A stretch of DNA of 64,000 bases from the NCBI RefSeq assembly GCF_900217905.1, contig NZ_OBMO01000001.1:124001-188000 (forward strand), read 5' to 3'. Numbering within the stretch: position 1 is the stretch's first letter; every line of letters begins with the position of its first letter. The notes below the pieces were generated by a model. That model was not told where the DNA came from and searched no databases. It saw only the letters and a list, made by a program, of their open reading frames with translations. Both the position numbers and the translations under genes were made by a program. Shown here one piece after another: positions 35,496-46,122 of this stretch. This stretch comes from Alloalcanivorax xenomutans (GTDB lineage Bacteria; Pseudomonadota; Gammaproteobacteria; Pseudomonadales; Alcanivoracaceae).

Positions 35496-36679
35496 CAGCG
35501 AATCTCCGTGCGGTTGGTGTTGTACAGGCTGCGTGGCGCCTGGCGCCCGCTGCTTCCACCGTCATCGGCACCGGCGTCGGTGCTGGTGCGCGACGCCCCG
35601 CTGGAAGAGGATCCCGTGCCGCTTTTGCCGGCCCCTTGTGCCTCCCTGGGCTTCATCAGTTGATCCAGGGGCAGATACATCAGGTTATTGCCATTTTTCA
35701 CGTCAACCAGAACCTTGCTGGACGCGCCCAGCACTTCCGTGATGGTGTCCAGGTAAAGGCGGTGCCGGGTGATGGTCGGCGCTTTTTCGTATTCGGCCAC
35801 CAGGTCCTCGAAGCGCGCGGCGTTACCCTGGGCTTCGGCCACCACCTTGGCTTTGTAAGCCTTGGCTTCCTCGGTGATCCGGGCGGCCTTACCACGAGCC
35901 TGCGGAATGATCGCGTTGTAATAGGCTTCCGCTTCCTTCTTGAAGCGGTCCTCATCCTCGCGGGCCTTGGCCACGTCGTCAAAGGCGTCACGCACGGCAT
36001 CCGGCGCCGCGGTACGGTCCAGCACCACCTGGTTGATCACCAGGCCGGTGTTGTAGCGATCCAGGTACTCCTGCAGCCGCTTGCGCACTTCCAGACGAAT
36101 ATCTTCACGTTCGTCCTTGAGCACGCCGTCCATGGTGGAACTGCCCACCACATGGCGCAGGGCGGAGCTGGTGGCATGTTCAAGAATGGCCTCCGGCGAT
36201 GCCACTCGCAGCAGGAAAGCCTGGGGATCCAGCACCTTGTATTGAACGCCCAGGGTCACGGAAACGATATTGGTGTCGCGGGTGAGCATTTCCTCGCTCA
36301 ATTCATAGCTGCGGTTCTGGCTCACATCCACCTTCATCGCCTGTTCAATCACCGGCGCGCGCCAGTTCAGGCCCGGCTCCACCATGCGATTGAACTTGCC
36401 GAAGCGCAGCACCACGCCCTGCTCCCGCTGGTCCACCTGGTAAAAGCCCATCATCACATAGCCGACCACCAGCACCAGAGCGACGATGATCAGTAGTCCT
36501 TTCGGTACGCCAGCGCCTCGTTTGCCGCCGCCACCGCCGCCTTTACCTCCGAACAGACCGTTGATGCGATCCTTCAGGTTCTTCAGCGCTTCATCGAGAT
36601 CGGGTGGACGTTGATCTCCGCCACCGCCCCCACCCCAGGGATCCCTGGGTTTATTGCCGCCAGGTTCATTCCAGGCCAT
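35495..36679 (-). CDS. hflK: HflK, SPFH-family regulator of FtsH
   Basis: 394-residue partner of HflC. It opens with a Gly/Pro-rich cytoplasmic tail (GGNKPRDPWGGGGGG), then one membrane segment (LLIIVALVLVVGYVMMGFY) and the SPFH domain (VDQREQGVVLRFGKF, GLNWRAPVIEQAMKV). The C-terminus ends in a Ser/Thr-rich stretch (GSSSSGASRTSTDAG). ATG at 36679 follows GGAGAAAT. It lies 12 bases after hflX, so hflX, hflK and hflC are cotranscribed. Confidence 0.95.
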   Translation of the reverse strand: MAWNEPGGNKPRDPWGGGGGGDQRPPDLDEALKNLKDRINGLFGGKGGGGGGKRGAGVPKGLLIIVALVLVVGYVMMGFYQVDQREQGVVLRFGKFNRMVEPGLNWRAPVIEQAMKVDVSQNRSYELSEEMLTRDTNIVSVTLGVQYKVLDPQAFLLRVASPEAILEHATSSALRHVVGSSTMDGVLKDEREDIRLEVRKRLQEYLDRYNTGLVINQVVLDRTAAPDAVRDAFDDVAKAREDEDRFKKEAEAYYNAIIPQARGKAARITEEAKAYKAKVVAEAQGNAARFEDLVAEYEKAPTITRHRLYLDTITEVLGASSKVLVDVKNGNNLMYLPLDQLMKPREAQGAGKSGTGSSSSGASRTSTDAGADDGGSSGRQAPRSLYNTNRTEIR

Positions 36680-36690
36680 TGATTTCTCCG

Positions 36691-38058
36691 TTATCCCGCT
36701 TTGTGCGAGCGTTCTGGATTGTAGGAATGGGCCGAGCCCTCTGCAACCTGAGGCGCGGACACCAATACATCCTTTTCGCTGAGACCCGCTTCTCGCAGCA
36801 GGCGTTCAAAGTGCACCCGGTTCAGATGCACCCTCAGCAACATGGCGCCGTCGGTGCCGGCTTCCTCCGCCAGCACCTCGCCCGCCTCATGCAAACGCGC
36901 TCTCAAGCGCCCGGCCTCCGGCGGCAAACGCAGCCACCGGTCCACCCAGTGTTCAGCCAGACGTTCGGCAATCGCCTGGTGCAACAAATCGAACCCTTGC
37001 TGCTCCCGGGCCGACAGCCACACTCTCCACGGCCGCCCCTGTTCATCCCGGTCCAGCCGGGGCGTCTCACCGAAACGATCCACCTTGTTATAAACATGCA
37101 ACACCGGCACCTGGTCGGCGCCGATCTCTTCCAGCACCTCATTCACCGACGCCACGTTATCGTCACGCTCTTCGGCGCTGCAATCCGTGATATGGAGCAG
37201 CAAGGAAGCGTTGATGGTTTCCTCCAGGGTGGCCCGGAAGGCTTCCACCAACCGGTGAGGCAAATGGCGGATGAAACCCACCGTATCCGCCAGAATCGCC
37301 GGCCCCACACCCGGCACCCGCACCTTGCGCAGGGTCGGGTCCAAAGTGGCGAACAGCTGGTCCGCCACATAAACCTCGCCGGTGGTCAGCGCATTGAACA
37401 GAGTGGACTTGCCGGCGTTGGTATAGCCCACCAGGGAAATCAGCGGCGTCTCCGACCGGTCTCGGGCCCGACGCCCCTGTTCTCGCTGCTTGCGCACCTT
37501 CTCCAGACGGGCCTCAATGGCACGGATACGATCCCGGATCAGGCGGCGGTCCGTTTCCAGCTGTGTTTCCCCGGGGCCACGCAGGCCAATACCACCCTTT
37601 TGCCGCTCCAGGTGGGTCCAGCCGCGCACCAGCCTTGAAGCCAGATGCCGCAATTGGGCCAATTCCACCTGCAGACGCCCTTCGTGGGTACGGGCACGCT
37701 GGGCGAAGATATCCAGGATCAGGCCGGTACGGTCAAGCACCCGGCATTTCGCCGCCCGCTCCAGATTGCGCTCCTGGGCCGGACTGAGCGCGTGGTTGAA
37801 CAGCACCACATCGGCCTCTTCCTGGCGTACCAGTTCGGCCAGCTCCTCGCTCTTGCCACTGCCGATGAACAGCGCCGGATCAGGGCGGTCGCGCTTACCC
37901 AGCAATTCCGCCACGGGCACCACGCCACTGGACACCACCAGATGATGGAATTCCTCCAGATCCTCCCGCCCGAAGGCGTCGGGCAGGTCCATGTGCACCA
38001 GAATGGCCCGTTCGCCAGCCCCGGTGCGTACCTGTTCAGTACGTTCGAATAAATCCAT
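36691..38058 (-). CDS. hflX: Ribosome-associated GTPase HflX
   Basis: 455-residue GTPase that splits stalled ribosomes. The N-terminal HflX domain (FHHLVVSSGVVPVAEL, VLFNHALSPAQERNLE) and its glycine-rich linker (KGGIGLRGPGETQLETDRR) precede the G domain: G1 GYTNAGKST, G3 DTVGFIRHLP, G4 NKVD. ATG at 38058 gives the standard N-terminus MDLFERTEQ and follows GAGG. The hfq terminator at 38157-38190 lies upstream. Confidence 0.95.
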   Translation of the reverse strand: MDLFERTEQVRTGAGERAILVHMDLPDAFGREDLEEFHHLVVSSGVVPVAELLGKRDRPDPALFIGSGKSEELAELVRQEEADVVLFNHALSPAQERNLERAAKCRVLDRTGLILDIFAQRARTHEGRLQVELAQLRHLASRLVRGWTHLERQKGGIGLRGPGETQLETDRRLIRDRIRAIEARLEKVRKQREQGRRARDRSETPLISLVGYTNAGKSTLFNALTTGEVYVADQLFATLDPTLRKVRVPGVGPAILADTVGFIRHLPHRLVEAFRATLEETINASLLLHITDCSAEERDDNVASVNEVLEEIGADQVPVLHVYNKVDRFGETPRLDRDEQGRPWRVWLSAREQQGFDLLHQAIAERLAEHWVDRWLRLPPEAGRLRARLHEAGEVLAEEAGTDGAMLLRVHLNRVHFERLLREAGLSEKDVLVSAPQVAEGSAHSYNPERSHKAG

Positions 38059-38156
38059 GGACCTCAGTGTACCCACAGTCCGCGGGAACGCCACAAATAC
38101 GACGGACCGAATGTGATTTCCGGCGTCACCGCGGCAGCGCCGTGCCGGGTGGTCGA

Positions 38157-38190
38157 CAAAACAAAGCCACGCCGCAAGGGCGTGGCTTTG
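38157..38190 (-). terminator. Terminator after hfq
   Basis: On the minus strand CAAAGCCACGCC-CTTGC-GGCGTGGCTTTG is followed by TTTTG. The 12-bp perfect stem lies 24 bases after the hfq stop and separates hfq from hflX. Confidence 0.92.
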
Positions 38191-38214
38191 CATAAGCCGG
38201 AACAGGCGACGCGG

Positions 38215-38514
38215 CTATTGATTACCGTATTCGTCACCCGCCCCAGCCTGGCCGCCGCCGGCGGCACCGGTGGTGCCATGCATGGCCGGATTGCCACCGC
38301 CGGACGCACGCGGGTTGCGGGCGGGCACCACGGTGGAAATGGCATGCTTATACACCATTTGGCTTACCGCGTTTTTCAGCAGTACCACGTACTGGTCGAA
38401 AGACTCGATTTGCCCCTGCAGTTTGATTCCGTTAACCAGAAAGATAGAAACCGGAATACGTTCCTTTCTCAGCGCATTGAGAAAAGGGTCTTGTAGCGAA
38501 TGCCCTTTTGACAT
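38215..38514 (-). CDS. hfq: RNA chaperone Hfq
   Basis: 99-residue Sm-like hexameric protein that pairs small RNAs with mRNAs. Sm1 is [19 protein letters not shown]; Sm2 is MVYKHAIST, with the conserved YKHA. A Gly/Asn-rich flexible tail follows ([17 protein letters not shown]). ATG at 38514 follows AGGAGAA. It lies 200 bases after miaA, in the conserved mutL-miaA-hfq-hflX order; the gap 38515-38714 holds no gene. Confidence 0.97.
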   Translation of the reverse strand: MSKGHSLQDPFLNALRKERIPVSIFLVNGIKLQGQIESFDQYVVLLKNAVSQMVYKHAISTVVPARNPRASGGGNPAMHGTTGAAGGGQAGAGDEYGNQ

Positions 38515-38714
38515 GGCAGTTCTCCTCAGCATCCAAATATAAAAAGTAGCGCCCAACGGTTCGGGCAATCAGCGCATTGAATCCGCGTCCCGCGGGTGTT
38601 CAATTCAATGTTATACCCCGGTCGTCCGAGACCGGCCTTCGAGACCGGCCATCCCTGACTCCGGGCCCTGAATCCGTTCATTGATTCATCCGGCAACATG
38701 ACCTTGAAAAAGTT

Positions 38715-39755
38715 TCACCCCAGATCATTCTCACCGCTACTAAACACGGATTTACAAACCTGCGCAAGCCGCGCCGCGCACGCCTTGCGCTGGTTCTCCT
38801 CGGTACTGTCGTACCACTGCAATCCAGGCCATTTTCGCAACCAGGTGAGCTGCCGTTTCGCCAGCTGGCGTGTCGCAATGATACCTTTTTCGACCATGGT
38901 CGGGTAATCCCATTGGCCGTCCAAATAGGCCCATACCTGTCGGTAGCCCACGGCTTTGATCGCCGGCAGGTTTTCGTGCAAATCGCCGCGGTGGAACAGT
39001 CTTTCCACTTCTTCCAGCAACCCGTCCCGCAGCATGGCGTGGAAGCGCTGCTCGATACGCCGATGCAATTCCTCACGCGGCGGCGCCACCGCCAGACTCA
39101 GTACCGGCGAGGGCAGGCCACTGAAACGATAAAAACCCTGTTCCAGAGCTTCCGCGCGGGTCTCGTGCCGGGCATGGAACGCCGATAGCGGCTCGCCGGT
39201 GAGCCGGTACACTTCCAACGCCCGCTGCAGCCGCTGCCGATCACCGGGTTTAAGGCGCCCGGCGCTGGCCGGGTCGACCCGGGCCAGCTCCGCGTGCACC
39301 GCGGGCCAGCCTTCCCGCTCGGCCAGGGCGGCGATTTCCGCCCGCACCGCCGGGTCCGCCGGCGGCATCGGCGCCAGCCCGTCCGCCAGGGCCTTGAAAT
39401 ACAGCATGGTGCCGCCCACCAGCAGCGGCACTTTACCGCGCCGCTGGATATCCTCGATCTCGGCCAGCGCGTCAGTTCGAAAATCCGCCGCCGAATAGGG
39501 CTCCGACGGATCCCGGAACCCCAATAACCGGTGGGGCGCCTTCGCCAGTTCTTCCTTAGTGGGGCATGCGGCACCGATTTCCAACCCCCGATACACCAAA
39601 GCGGAGTCCACATTGATGATTTCCATTGGCAGCCGGCTTACGGCGTCCATGGCGAGAGCCGTTTTGCCCGCGCCCGTGGGGCCCATGAGGAAGACAACCG
39701 GTCCGCGCTCGTTCTTTCGGCGTCCGGCGCCCGGCATCGAGCGTCCAGCGCTCAC
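38715..39755 (-). CDS. miaA: tRNA dimethylallyltransferase
   Basis: 346-residue enzyme adding an isopentenyl group to A37 of tRNAs reading UNN codons. P-loop [12 protein letters not shown], the [12 protein letters not shown] segment, [14 protein letters not shown] and [13 protein letters not shown] are family motifs. The GTG at 39755 is taken as start because it directly follows the mutL TAA; an ATG at 39737 is also possible. Cotranscription with mutL is likely. Confidence 0.95.
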   Translation of the reverse strand: MSAGRSMPGAGRRKNERGPVVFLMGPTGAGKTALAMDAVSRLPMEIINVDSALVYRGLEIGAACPTKEELAKAPHRLLGFRDPSEPYSAADFRTDALAEIEDIQRRGKVPLLVGGTMLYFKALADGLAPMPPADPAVRAEIAALAEREGWPAVHAELARVDPASAGRLKPGDRQRLQRALEVYRLTGEPLSAFHARHETRAEALEQGFYRFSGLPSPVLSLAVAPPREELHRRIEQRFHAMLRDGLLEEVERLFHRGDLHENLPAIKAVGYRQVWAYLDGQWDYPTMVEKGIIATRQLAKRQLTWLRKWPGLQWYDSTEENQRKACAARLAQVCKSVFSSGENDLG

Positions 39756-41603
39756 TTACTGCCCCCGCATGAACAGGCGATCCAGGTCCTTGACACTCAT
39801 CTGGGTCCAGGTCGGGCGACCATGGTTGCATTGCCCGGAACGCTCGGTGGCTTCCATGTCCCGCAGCAGGGCGTTCATCTCCGGAATGGTCAGCTTGCGG
39901 TTGGCGCGTACGCTGCCGTGGCAGGCCATGGAGGACAACAGCGCATCCAGATGCTGCTCGATACGCTCACTGCTGCCGTGGGCGAGCAGATCGGAAAGCA
40001 CATCGCGAACCAGCGTCTCGCTGTCGGCGTTACGCAGCAACACCGGCACTTCCCGCACCATCAGGGTTTCCGGCCCGGCCCGCTCCACCGCGAAACCGAG
40101 ACGCTGGAACACTTCCGGCTGCTGCTCGGCGAAATCCGCCTCCCGTGACGACACCGCCATGGACACCGGCACCAGTAAGGGCTGCCCACGCACTTTCTCC
40201 TCGGCCCAGTCCCGCTTGAGCCGCTCATAGGTGATGCGCTCATGGGCCGCGTGCATATCCACCAGCACCATGCCGTGCTCGTTCTCAGCAATGATGAAAA
40301 TGCCGTGGATCTGCGCCACCGCGTAGCCCAGCGGCGGCGTCTGGCCCGGTTCCGGCGCCGGCATCGGCATGGCTTCCGGGCGGGGCGTCACCAGCGAACC
40401 ATAGGCACTGGCCTGGCGGTCACCATCGGCAACCGATGGCGGCGGGCGATAAGCCGGCGCCGCGCCCCCACCCTGGTACCCATTTCCACTGACACCCGCC
40501 CCACTGTCGCGGGCCTGAGTCAACGGCATGGCGCCTTGAGTCGGCGCTGACCAGGACGGCATGGCCTGCGGTGACGCCGGCACATCCAGCCGGTCCGCCG
40601 GGCGCACCTCGGCGATCGCCCGATGCAGGGTCCGATAGAGGAAGTCATGGACCATGCGCTGCTCGCGGAAACGCACTTCGTGCTTGGTGGGGTGCACGTT
40701 CACATCCACCAGGGCCGGATCCAGTTCCAGGAACAGCACGAACGCCGGGTGGCGGCCATGGTAGAGCACATCGGAGTAGGCCTGCCGTACCGCGTGGCTG
40801 ACCACCTTGTCGCGAATCACCCGGCCATTGACGTAAAAGTACTGCAGATCCGCCTGGGAACGGGAGAAGGTCGGCAGTCCGAGCCAGCCGTGCAGGCGCA
40901 GGCCGGCGTGGGACACGTCCACCGGCATCGATTGTTCCATGAAGGCACTGCCGCACAATCGCGCCACCCGGGCAGCCCGCAGCGCCTCGTTGTCGCCACT
41001 GGGCAGTTGATGCACCACTTTCTGGTTGTGGCTGAGCCGGAACCCGGTCTGGAACTCACTCAGGGCGATGCGCCGGAACACTTCCTCCAGATGGTTGAAC
41101 TCGGTTTTCTCGGTGCGCAGGAAGCGACGCCGGGCCGGGGTGTTGAAGAACAGGTCACGCATGGTCACGGTGGTGCCGCGCGGATGCCCCGCCGGCGTCA
41201 CCGACGGGGCCATGTCGCGGCCTTCCACCACCACTTCCCAGCCTTCCGCCTGCTCACCGGTGTTGCTGGTCAGGCTCAGCCGCGACACCGAACTGATCGC
41301 CGCCAGCGCCTCACCGCGGAACCCCAGGGTACCGATGGCTTCCAGGTCCTCGGCCACATGGATCTTGCTGGTGGCGTGCCGGGACAACGCCAACGGCAGT
41401 TCGTCCCGCTCGATGCCGCCGCCGTCGTCGCGAACCCGGATCAGCTTGGTGCCGCCCTGCTCCACGTCCACGGTGATCTGCCGGGCACCGGCATCCAAGG
41501 CATTTTCCAGCAGTTCCTTGAGTACCGACGCCGGCCGTTCCACCACCTCGCCCGCGGCGATCTGGTTGGCGAGGCGGGAATCCAGCAGTTGAATCTTGGA
41601 CAA
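39756..41603 (-). CDS. mutL: DNA mismatch repair protein MutL, endonuclease type, TTG start
   Basis: 615-residue mismatch repair ATPase. GHL ATPase motifs: [28 protein letters not shown]. The C-terminal region carries [12 protein letters not shown], which fits the DQHA-X2-E-X4-E endonuclease motif with Met for Gln, and the late ACHGSVRAN. So this MutL probably nicks DNA itself, as in pseudomonads, rather than relying on MutH. The start is a TTG at 41603 ([20 protein letters not shown]) with GGGAG 7 bases upstream; no ATG fits better. Confidence 0.95.
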   Translation of the reverse strand: MSKIQLLDSRLANQIAAGEVVERPASVLKELLENALDAGARQITVDVEQGGTKLIRVRDDGGGIERDELPLALSRHATSKIHVAEDLEAIGTLGFRGEALAAISSVSRLSLTSNTGEQAEGWEVVVEGRDMAPSVTPAGHPRGTTVTMRDLFFNTPARRRFLRTEKTEFNHLEEVFRRIALSEFQTGFRLSHNQKVVHQLPSGDNEALRAARVARLCGSAFMEQSMPVDVSHAGLRLHGWLGLPTFSRSQADLQYFYVNGRVIRDKVVSHAVRQAYSDVLYHGRHPAFVLFLELDPALVDVNVHPTKHEVRFREQRMVHDFLYRTLHRAIAEVRPADRLDVPASPQAMPSWSAPTQGAMPLTQARDSGAGVSGNGYQGGGAAPAYRPPPSVADGDRQASAYGSLVTPRPEAMPMPAPEPGQTPPLGYAVAQIHGIFIIAENEHGMVLVDMHAAHERITYERLKRDWAEEKVRGQPLLVPVSMAVSSREADFAEQQPEVFQRLGFAVERAGPETLMVREVPVLLRNADSETLVRDVLSDLLAHGSSERIEQHLDALLSSMACHGSVRANRKLTIPEMNALLRDMEATERSGQCNHGRPTWTQMSVKDLDRLFMRGQ

Positions 41604-41651
41604 AATGGTCTCCCGGGGTCGCGGCCCCTGCTTTATTTCCGCTTTCCGGGA

Positions 41652-43004
41652 TCAGGAGCCCGGAATGGTCAGCAACTGCCCCACCACGATACGGTCGCCG
41701 TTGAGATTGTTGGCGGCGCGCAAGGCGTCCTCGGACACCTGATGGGCACGGGCGATGGCGGACAGGGTATCACCGGGCTGGATACGGTACTGATCCCCCT
41801 GCTGCCGGCGCTGGGCGGCGAAGTAGCTGTTCGGAGCCGGGTGGGTCTGGAAATAGCGTTTAACGCCATTGGTCACCGCCCTGGCGATACGAGCCTGGTG
41901 GGTACTGGAACGCAGCAGGCCCTCTTCCTCGCGGTTGGAAATAAACCCGGTCTCCACCAGCACCGATACCATTTCCGGCTCCTTCAATACGGCGAAGCCG
42001 GCCTGCTCCACCGTGGTCCGGTCTCCATGCAGCTTGGTGACACCGTTGAATTCCTGCAGGATCTGCCGCCCCAGATAGAGACTGTGCGCCATGGAGCCGG
42101 ACATGCGCATGTCCGCCAGCACGCTGAGCAGGTTGGAGTCGTCCTTCTCTTCCTCGTAGACCCCGGCGACGCGGTCGGATTCGTTGGCGATCTTGGCCAG
42201 ATAACGGGCCCGGGCACTGGTGGCACCGCTGTTGGACAGCGCGAACACACTGGCGCCCCGGGCGCGGGCATCGGTGAAGGCATCGGCGTGGATCGAGATG
42301 AACACGTCGGCGTGATTATCCTCACGGGCGATGCGTCGGCGCTCCGCCAGCGGCACATAGTAGTCGCCATCACGCACCAGTACCGCGCGCATGCCAGGCT
42401 CGTTGTTGATCATGTTGTAGATCTTCTTGGCGATCTGCAGCACCACCACTTTTTCCTTGGTGCCCCGGGGTCCTCGGGCGCCGGGATCCTCGCCGCCATG
42501 CCCGGCATCCACCGCGACGATCATTTCACGGGGCTTTTCCGCCGAGGCCTTGGGTTTGGGAATGGTCTTCGCCGGCGGCGGATCCTTGTCGAAGAGATCC
42601 ACCACCAGACGCCAGCCATGCGGCGCTACCGGTTTCAGCAGATTGGTGCGCGGCCGCACCGCCGCCTTGAGGTCGAATACGATGCGGGTTTTGTCCGCAT
42701 GCTGTCCCACACGGATATCCGCCACCGGCCCGTTACCCGCATCCAGCGTTTTCACGTCAAAGTTGAAATCGGTGTCCATCAGGTCCACCACCACCCGGTC
42801 CGGGTTGGCGAGGACGTCCACTTTGTGCTCCACCGGGTCCGGCAGATCAAACACCACCCGGGTATGATCCGGAGCCCGGTGCATGCGCACGGAATCCACT
42901 TTCACCGCCGCCTGTGCCGCCATCGTCAGAAGGCCGCCCAGCATGCCGAGAAGCAGACGCCATGCCATCATTCCGCGGACGGACTTTCGCTGATTTACAC
43001 CCAT
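41652..43004 (-). CDS. amiB: N-acetylmuramoyl-L-alanine amidase AmiB/AmiC type with LysM
   Basis: 450-residue periplasmic zinc amidase that cuts septal peptidoglycan. After a signal peptide (MLGGLLTMAAQAA) come an AMIN domain (about residues 30-130), an Amidase_3 domain with VAVDAGHGGEDPGARGP (zinc His), SIHADAF and VETGFISN, and a C-terminal LysM (YRIQPGDTLSAIARAHQV). Start at ATG 43004; an ATG at 43034 overlapping tsaE is possible. It lies between tsaE and mutL as in E. coli. Confidence 0.94.
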   Translation of the reverse strand: MGVNQRKSVRGMMAWRLLLGMLGGLLTMAAQAAVKVDSVRMHRAPDHTRVVFDLPDPVEHKVDVLANPDRVVVDLMDTDFNFDVKTLDAGNGPVADIRVGQHADKTRIVFDLKAAVRPRTNLLKPVAPHGWRLVVDLFDKDPPPAKTIPKPKASAEKPREMIVAVDAGHGGEDPGARGPRGTKEKVVVLQIAKKIYNMINNEPGMRAVLVRDGDYYVPLAERRRIAREDNHADVFISIHADAFTDARARGASVFALSNSGATSARARYLAKIANESDRVAGVYEEEKDDSNLLSVLADMRMSGSMAHSLYLGRQILQEFNGVTKLHGDRTTVEQAGFAVLKEPEMVSVLVETGFISNREEEGLLRSSTHQARIARAVTNGVKRYFQTHPAPNSYFAAQRRQQGDQYRIQPGDTLSAIARAHQVSEDALRAANNLNGDRIVVGQLLTIPGS

Positions 43005-43011
43005 AGTTCGG

Positions 43012-43443
43012 CTATGCCCACTCCAAATTCGCATTACGCCCCGGCGGCTGCACGGTCAGTGTCACGGTGAGATCCGGCGCCGGAATCACCCCCGCGCCTT
43101 TTTGCGGCCATTCCAACACACACAGCCCGTGGCCGTCGAAATAATCCCGGATGCCGATCAACTCCAGCTCCTCGGGATCCGCCAGCCGGTACAAGTCAAA
43201 ATGATAGATATGGACGCCATCGAGGTCATAGGGTTCCACCAGCGTATAAGTCGGGCTCTTCACCGCCCCCTGGTGTCCCAGCCCCCGCAGCAGCCCGCGC
43301 ATCAGGGTGGTCTTGCCCGCCCCCAGGTCCCCCAACAGGTAAACGCATTGGCCGGATTCGAGCACGGCGGCCAATTCCGCGCCCAAGGCCAGAGTGGCCG
43401 TCTCGTCCGCCAGATAGCGGGACCCGGTTGGTTTATTTTCCAT
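43012..43443 (-). CDS. tsaE: tRNA threonylcarbamoyladenosine biosynthesis ATPase TsaE
   Basis: 143-residue ATPase that works with TsaB and TsaD to make t6A in tRNA. Walker A is [27 protein letters not shown] and [19 protein letters not shown] are characteristic. Its ATG lies 11 bases inside the nnr reading frame, so translation is coupled. Confidence 0.95.
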   Translation of the reverse strand: MENKPTGSRYLADETATLALGAELAAVLESGQCVYLLGDLGAGKTTLMRGLLRGLGHQGAVKSPTYTLVEPYDLDGVHIYHFDLYRLADPEELELIGIRDYFDGHGLCVLEWPQKGAGVIPAPDLTVTLTVQPPGRNANLEWA

Positions 43444-44923
43444 TCAATTCCCATCGTAACGGCGGTAAAAGATCCGTGGCCAGCAACCCGCGCTCGCCAT
43501 GCTCGGCGGCGGCCCGGTCGGCGGCCCGGGCGTGCGCCATGGCGCCCAGAGCGGCGGCCTGATACGGCGGAACCCCCTGGGCCAGCAACGCGGCGATGAC
43601 GCCGGTGAGCACATCGCCCATGCCACCGCTGCCCATGCCGGGGTTGCCATCGCTGATCAGAGCGCAACCGCCTTGGCCACGCACCAGCGTACCCAGCCCC
43701 TTGAGCAGGGTGGTACCGCCGTAGCGGCTGGCCAGGGCTTCCACGGCGGCAAAGCGGTCCCGTTGCACAGTGGCGCTGTCGCTGCCCAGCAACCGTCCGG
43801 CCTCACCAGGGTGGGGCGTCAATATCCAGTGATCGTTGGCGTCCACGCCCCAGTCGGCCAGCAAGTTCAGGGCATCGGCGTCCAGCACCAGCGGCAGGTC
43901 CGTCATCAGCACCCGTTTCAGCAACGTTTGCCCCCATTCGCCGGTGCCCAGCCCCGGCCCCACCGCCACTACCGTGGCACGTTCCAGCAACGGCTCCAGC
44001 CCGGCGACGTCATCCACCGCCCGCGCCATGATTTCCGGCTGCCGGGCCAGTACCGCGGTCAGATTCTCGGCGCGGGTGGCAAGACTGACCAAACCGGCGC
44101 CGCAGCGGGCGGCGGCCTGGGCACTCATGGACGGCGCGCCGGCGAAACCGTGATCGCCACCGATCACCAGAACGTGACCGTAATGCCCCTTGTGGCCATC
44201 CCGGCTCCGACGCGGCAGCCAGCGGCGCAGGTCCAAGGGGGTCGGTCGCCAAACCGGGTCGGGTATGGCCTGGTACACGGCCTCGTCCACGTTGAGGCCG
44301 GAGAACACCAGTTGGCCGCAGTGGCATGGCCCCACCCCGGTGAGCAGGCCGCGGTTCACGCCGATGAAGGTAATGGTGCAATCCGCGTTCAACACGGCAC
44401 CGGCGCTGGCCCCGGAGTCCGCCGACAAGCCGGAGGGAATATCCAAAGCCAGCACCGGCTTGTCCAAGGCATCCAGCGCCTGCAGCAAAGCCCGCATGTC
44501 GTCGCGCAACGCCCCGCTGATGCCGGTTCCCAGCAGGCCGTCCACCAAGAGCGGCGCGGCCTGCGGCAAATTATCCAGATTCAATGGCTGCATCGGCACC
44601 CCGGCATCACGGGCCGCCTCCGCCATGGCCAGGGCATCACCGCCAAGGCGATCCAGCGGACGCCACTGATACACCACGGGCCGCAGCCCGGCTTCCTGGG
44701 CCAGGCGCGCCACCACATAGCCGTCACCACCGTTGTTACCCGCACCGCACAGGATCGCCGGCTCACGCACCTCCGGCCAACGCTGCAGCATCAGGTCAAA
44801 GGCGGCCTGTCCCGCCCGGGCCATCAGCGTGGCGCCGCTGACGCCCCCGGCAATGGCGAGCCGGTCCAGCTCCCGGGTCTGGGCGGCGCTGTAAAGTCGA
44901 TTGGGTAACGGTGCCATGGCCAT
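43433..44923 (-). CDS. nnr: Bifunctional NAD(P)H-hydrate epimerase/dehydratase
   Basis: 496-residue metabolite-repair enzyme. The N-terminal YjeF epimerase domain shows [16 protein letters not shown] and [16 protein letters not shown]. The C-terminal ADP-dependent dehydratase domain shows [30 protein letters not shown] and [16 protein letters not shown]. Both activities restore NADH/NADPH from hydrated forms. ATG at 44923 follows AGGAT. It diverges from queG. Confidence 0.95.
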   Translation of the reverse strand: MAMAPLPNRLYSAAQTRELDRLAIAGGVSGATLMARAGQAAFDLMLQRWPEVREPAILCGAGNNGGDGYVVARLAQEAGLRPVVYQWRPLDRLGGDALAMAEAARDAGVPMQPLNLDNLPQAAPLLVDGLLGTGISGALRDDMRALLQALDALDKPVLALDIPSGLSADSGASAGAVLNADCTITFIGVNRGLLTGVGPCHCGQLVFSGLNVDEAVYQAIPDPVWRPTPLDLRRWLPRRSRDGHKGHYGHVLVIGGDHGFAGAPSMSAQAAARCGAGLVSLATRAENLTAVLARQPEIMARAVDDVAGLEPLLERATVVAVGPGLGTGEWGQTLLKRVLMTDLPLVLDADALNLLADWGVDANDHWILTPHPGEAGRLLGSDSATVQRDRFAAVEALASRYGGTTLLKGLGTLVRGQGGCALISDGNPGMGSGGMGDVLTGVIAALLAQGVPPYQAAALGAMAHARAADRAAAEHGERGLLATDLLPPLRWELNGK

Positions 44924-44987
44924 CGCTGCTATCCTGTCGCGAACATCGCCCATTATACGTTGACCACGTACAGTTCTCGATCACTCC

Positions 44988-46034
44988 ATGGATTTCACTC
45001 ATTTCAAAACACAACTGGCCGAACAGGCCAGGCTGCTGGGTTTCCAGCAACTTGGGGTGGCCGATATCGACCTCGGAGAGGCCGAGACGAGGCTGCGACG
45101 CTGGCTGGACGCCGGATACCACGGCGAAATGAAGTGGATGGAAGCCCATGGACACAAGCGTTCAAGACCACGGGAGCTGGAACCCGGCACTCTGCGGGTG
45201 ATCTCCCTGCGCATGAATTATCTGCCGCCGGACACCCAGCCGGTGAAGCTGCTCAAGCAGGGCGAGAAGGCCTATGTGTCGCGCTACGCTCTGGGACGCG
45301 ACTATCACAAGCTGGTCCGCAAGCGGCTGGCGACCCTGGCGCGCTGGATCCGCGAACAAGTCAGTGACAGCGAACTGGCCCGGGCGTTTGTCGACAGCGC
45401 GCCGGTGATGGAAAAGCCGCTGGCCGCCAAAGCCGGACTGGGCTGGCAGGGCAAGCATACGCTACTGATCAATCGCGAAGCCGGCAGTTGGTTTTTTCTC
45501 GGCGAGATATACACCGATCTGCCATTGCCAGTGGATCAGCCGGTGGAAGACCGCTGCGGCAAATGTTCCGCCTGTATGACGGTCTGTCCCACCGACGCCA
45601 TCGTCGCCCCCTACCAGCTGGATGCCCGGCGTTGTATTTCCTACCTGACCATCGAGCATCCGGGCTCCATCCCGGAGTCCCTGCGCGCCGGCATCGGCAA
45701 CCGCATCTTCGGCTGTGACGACTGCCAGCTCATGTGCCCCTGGAACCGGTTCGCGCAGTTCACCAGCGAGGGCAATTTTCACCCCCGGCATCAGTTGGAA
45801 AACAGCGATCTGGTTACTCTTTTTTTGTGGGACGAAGCCACTTTTCTGCGTTGCACCGAAGGCTCGCCAATCCGCCGCGCCGGCTATCAGCGCTGGCTGC
45901 GCAATCTGGCGGTGGCGCTGGGTAATGGCCCGGCCAGCGCGGAGGCCATCGGCGCGTTGCGCTCACGGCGGGACGATCCCAGCGAGCTGGTGCGTGAGCA
46001 TGTGAACTGGGCCCTGCATCGCCTGTTGACCTGA
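44988..46034 (+). CDS. queG: Epoxyqueuosine reductase QueG
   Basis: 348-residue enzyme for the last step of queuosine synthesis in tRNA. The two 4Fe-4S clusters are supplied by CGKCSACMTVCPTDAI (first Cys at residue 190) and CDDCQLMCPWNRF. The cobalamin-binding N-domain shows RPRELEPGTLRVISLRMNYL and AGLGWQGKHTLLI. A C-terminal HEAT-like end (LRSRRDDPSELVREHVNWAL) completes it. It reads divergently from nnr, as in many gammaproteobacteria. Confidence 0.96.
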   Translation: MDFTHFKTQLAEQARLLGFQQLGVADIDLGEAETRLRRWLDAGYHGEMKWMEAHGHKRSRPRELEPGTLRVISLRMNYLPPDTQPVKLLKQGEKAYVSRYALGRDYHKLVRKRLATLARWIREQVSDSELARAFVDSAPVMEKPLAAKAGLGWQGKHTLLINREAGSWFFLGEIYTDLPLPVDQPVEDRCGKCSACMTVCPTDAIVAPYQLDARRCISYLTIEHPGSIPESLRAGIGNRIFGCDDCQLMCPWNRFAQFTSEGNFHPRHQLENSDLVTLFLWDEATFLRCTEGSPIRRAGYQRWLRNLAVALGNGPASAEAIGALRSRRDDPSELVREHVNWALHRLLT

Positions 46035-46122
46035 AAGGCCGCCTGGCCAGGGAACCTTTTCCCAGTGCAAAGACCCTACGTTTTATCCGACAATCAAGTC
46101 ACGTTCTGTCAGGGAGAGTCCA

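Noticed and set aside
38629-38650. Direct repeat GAGACCGGCC between miaA and hfq
   Set aside because: Only two copies, too short to call an element; no role can be supported.
40623-43070. 815-codon plus-strand frame
   Set aside because: Antisense to mutL and amiB, both unmistakable.
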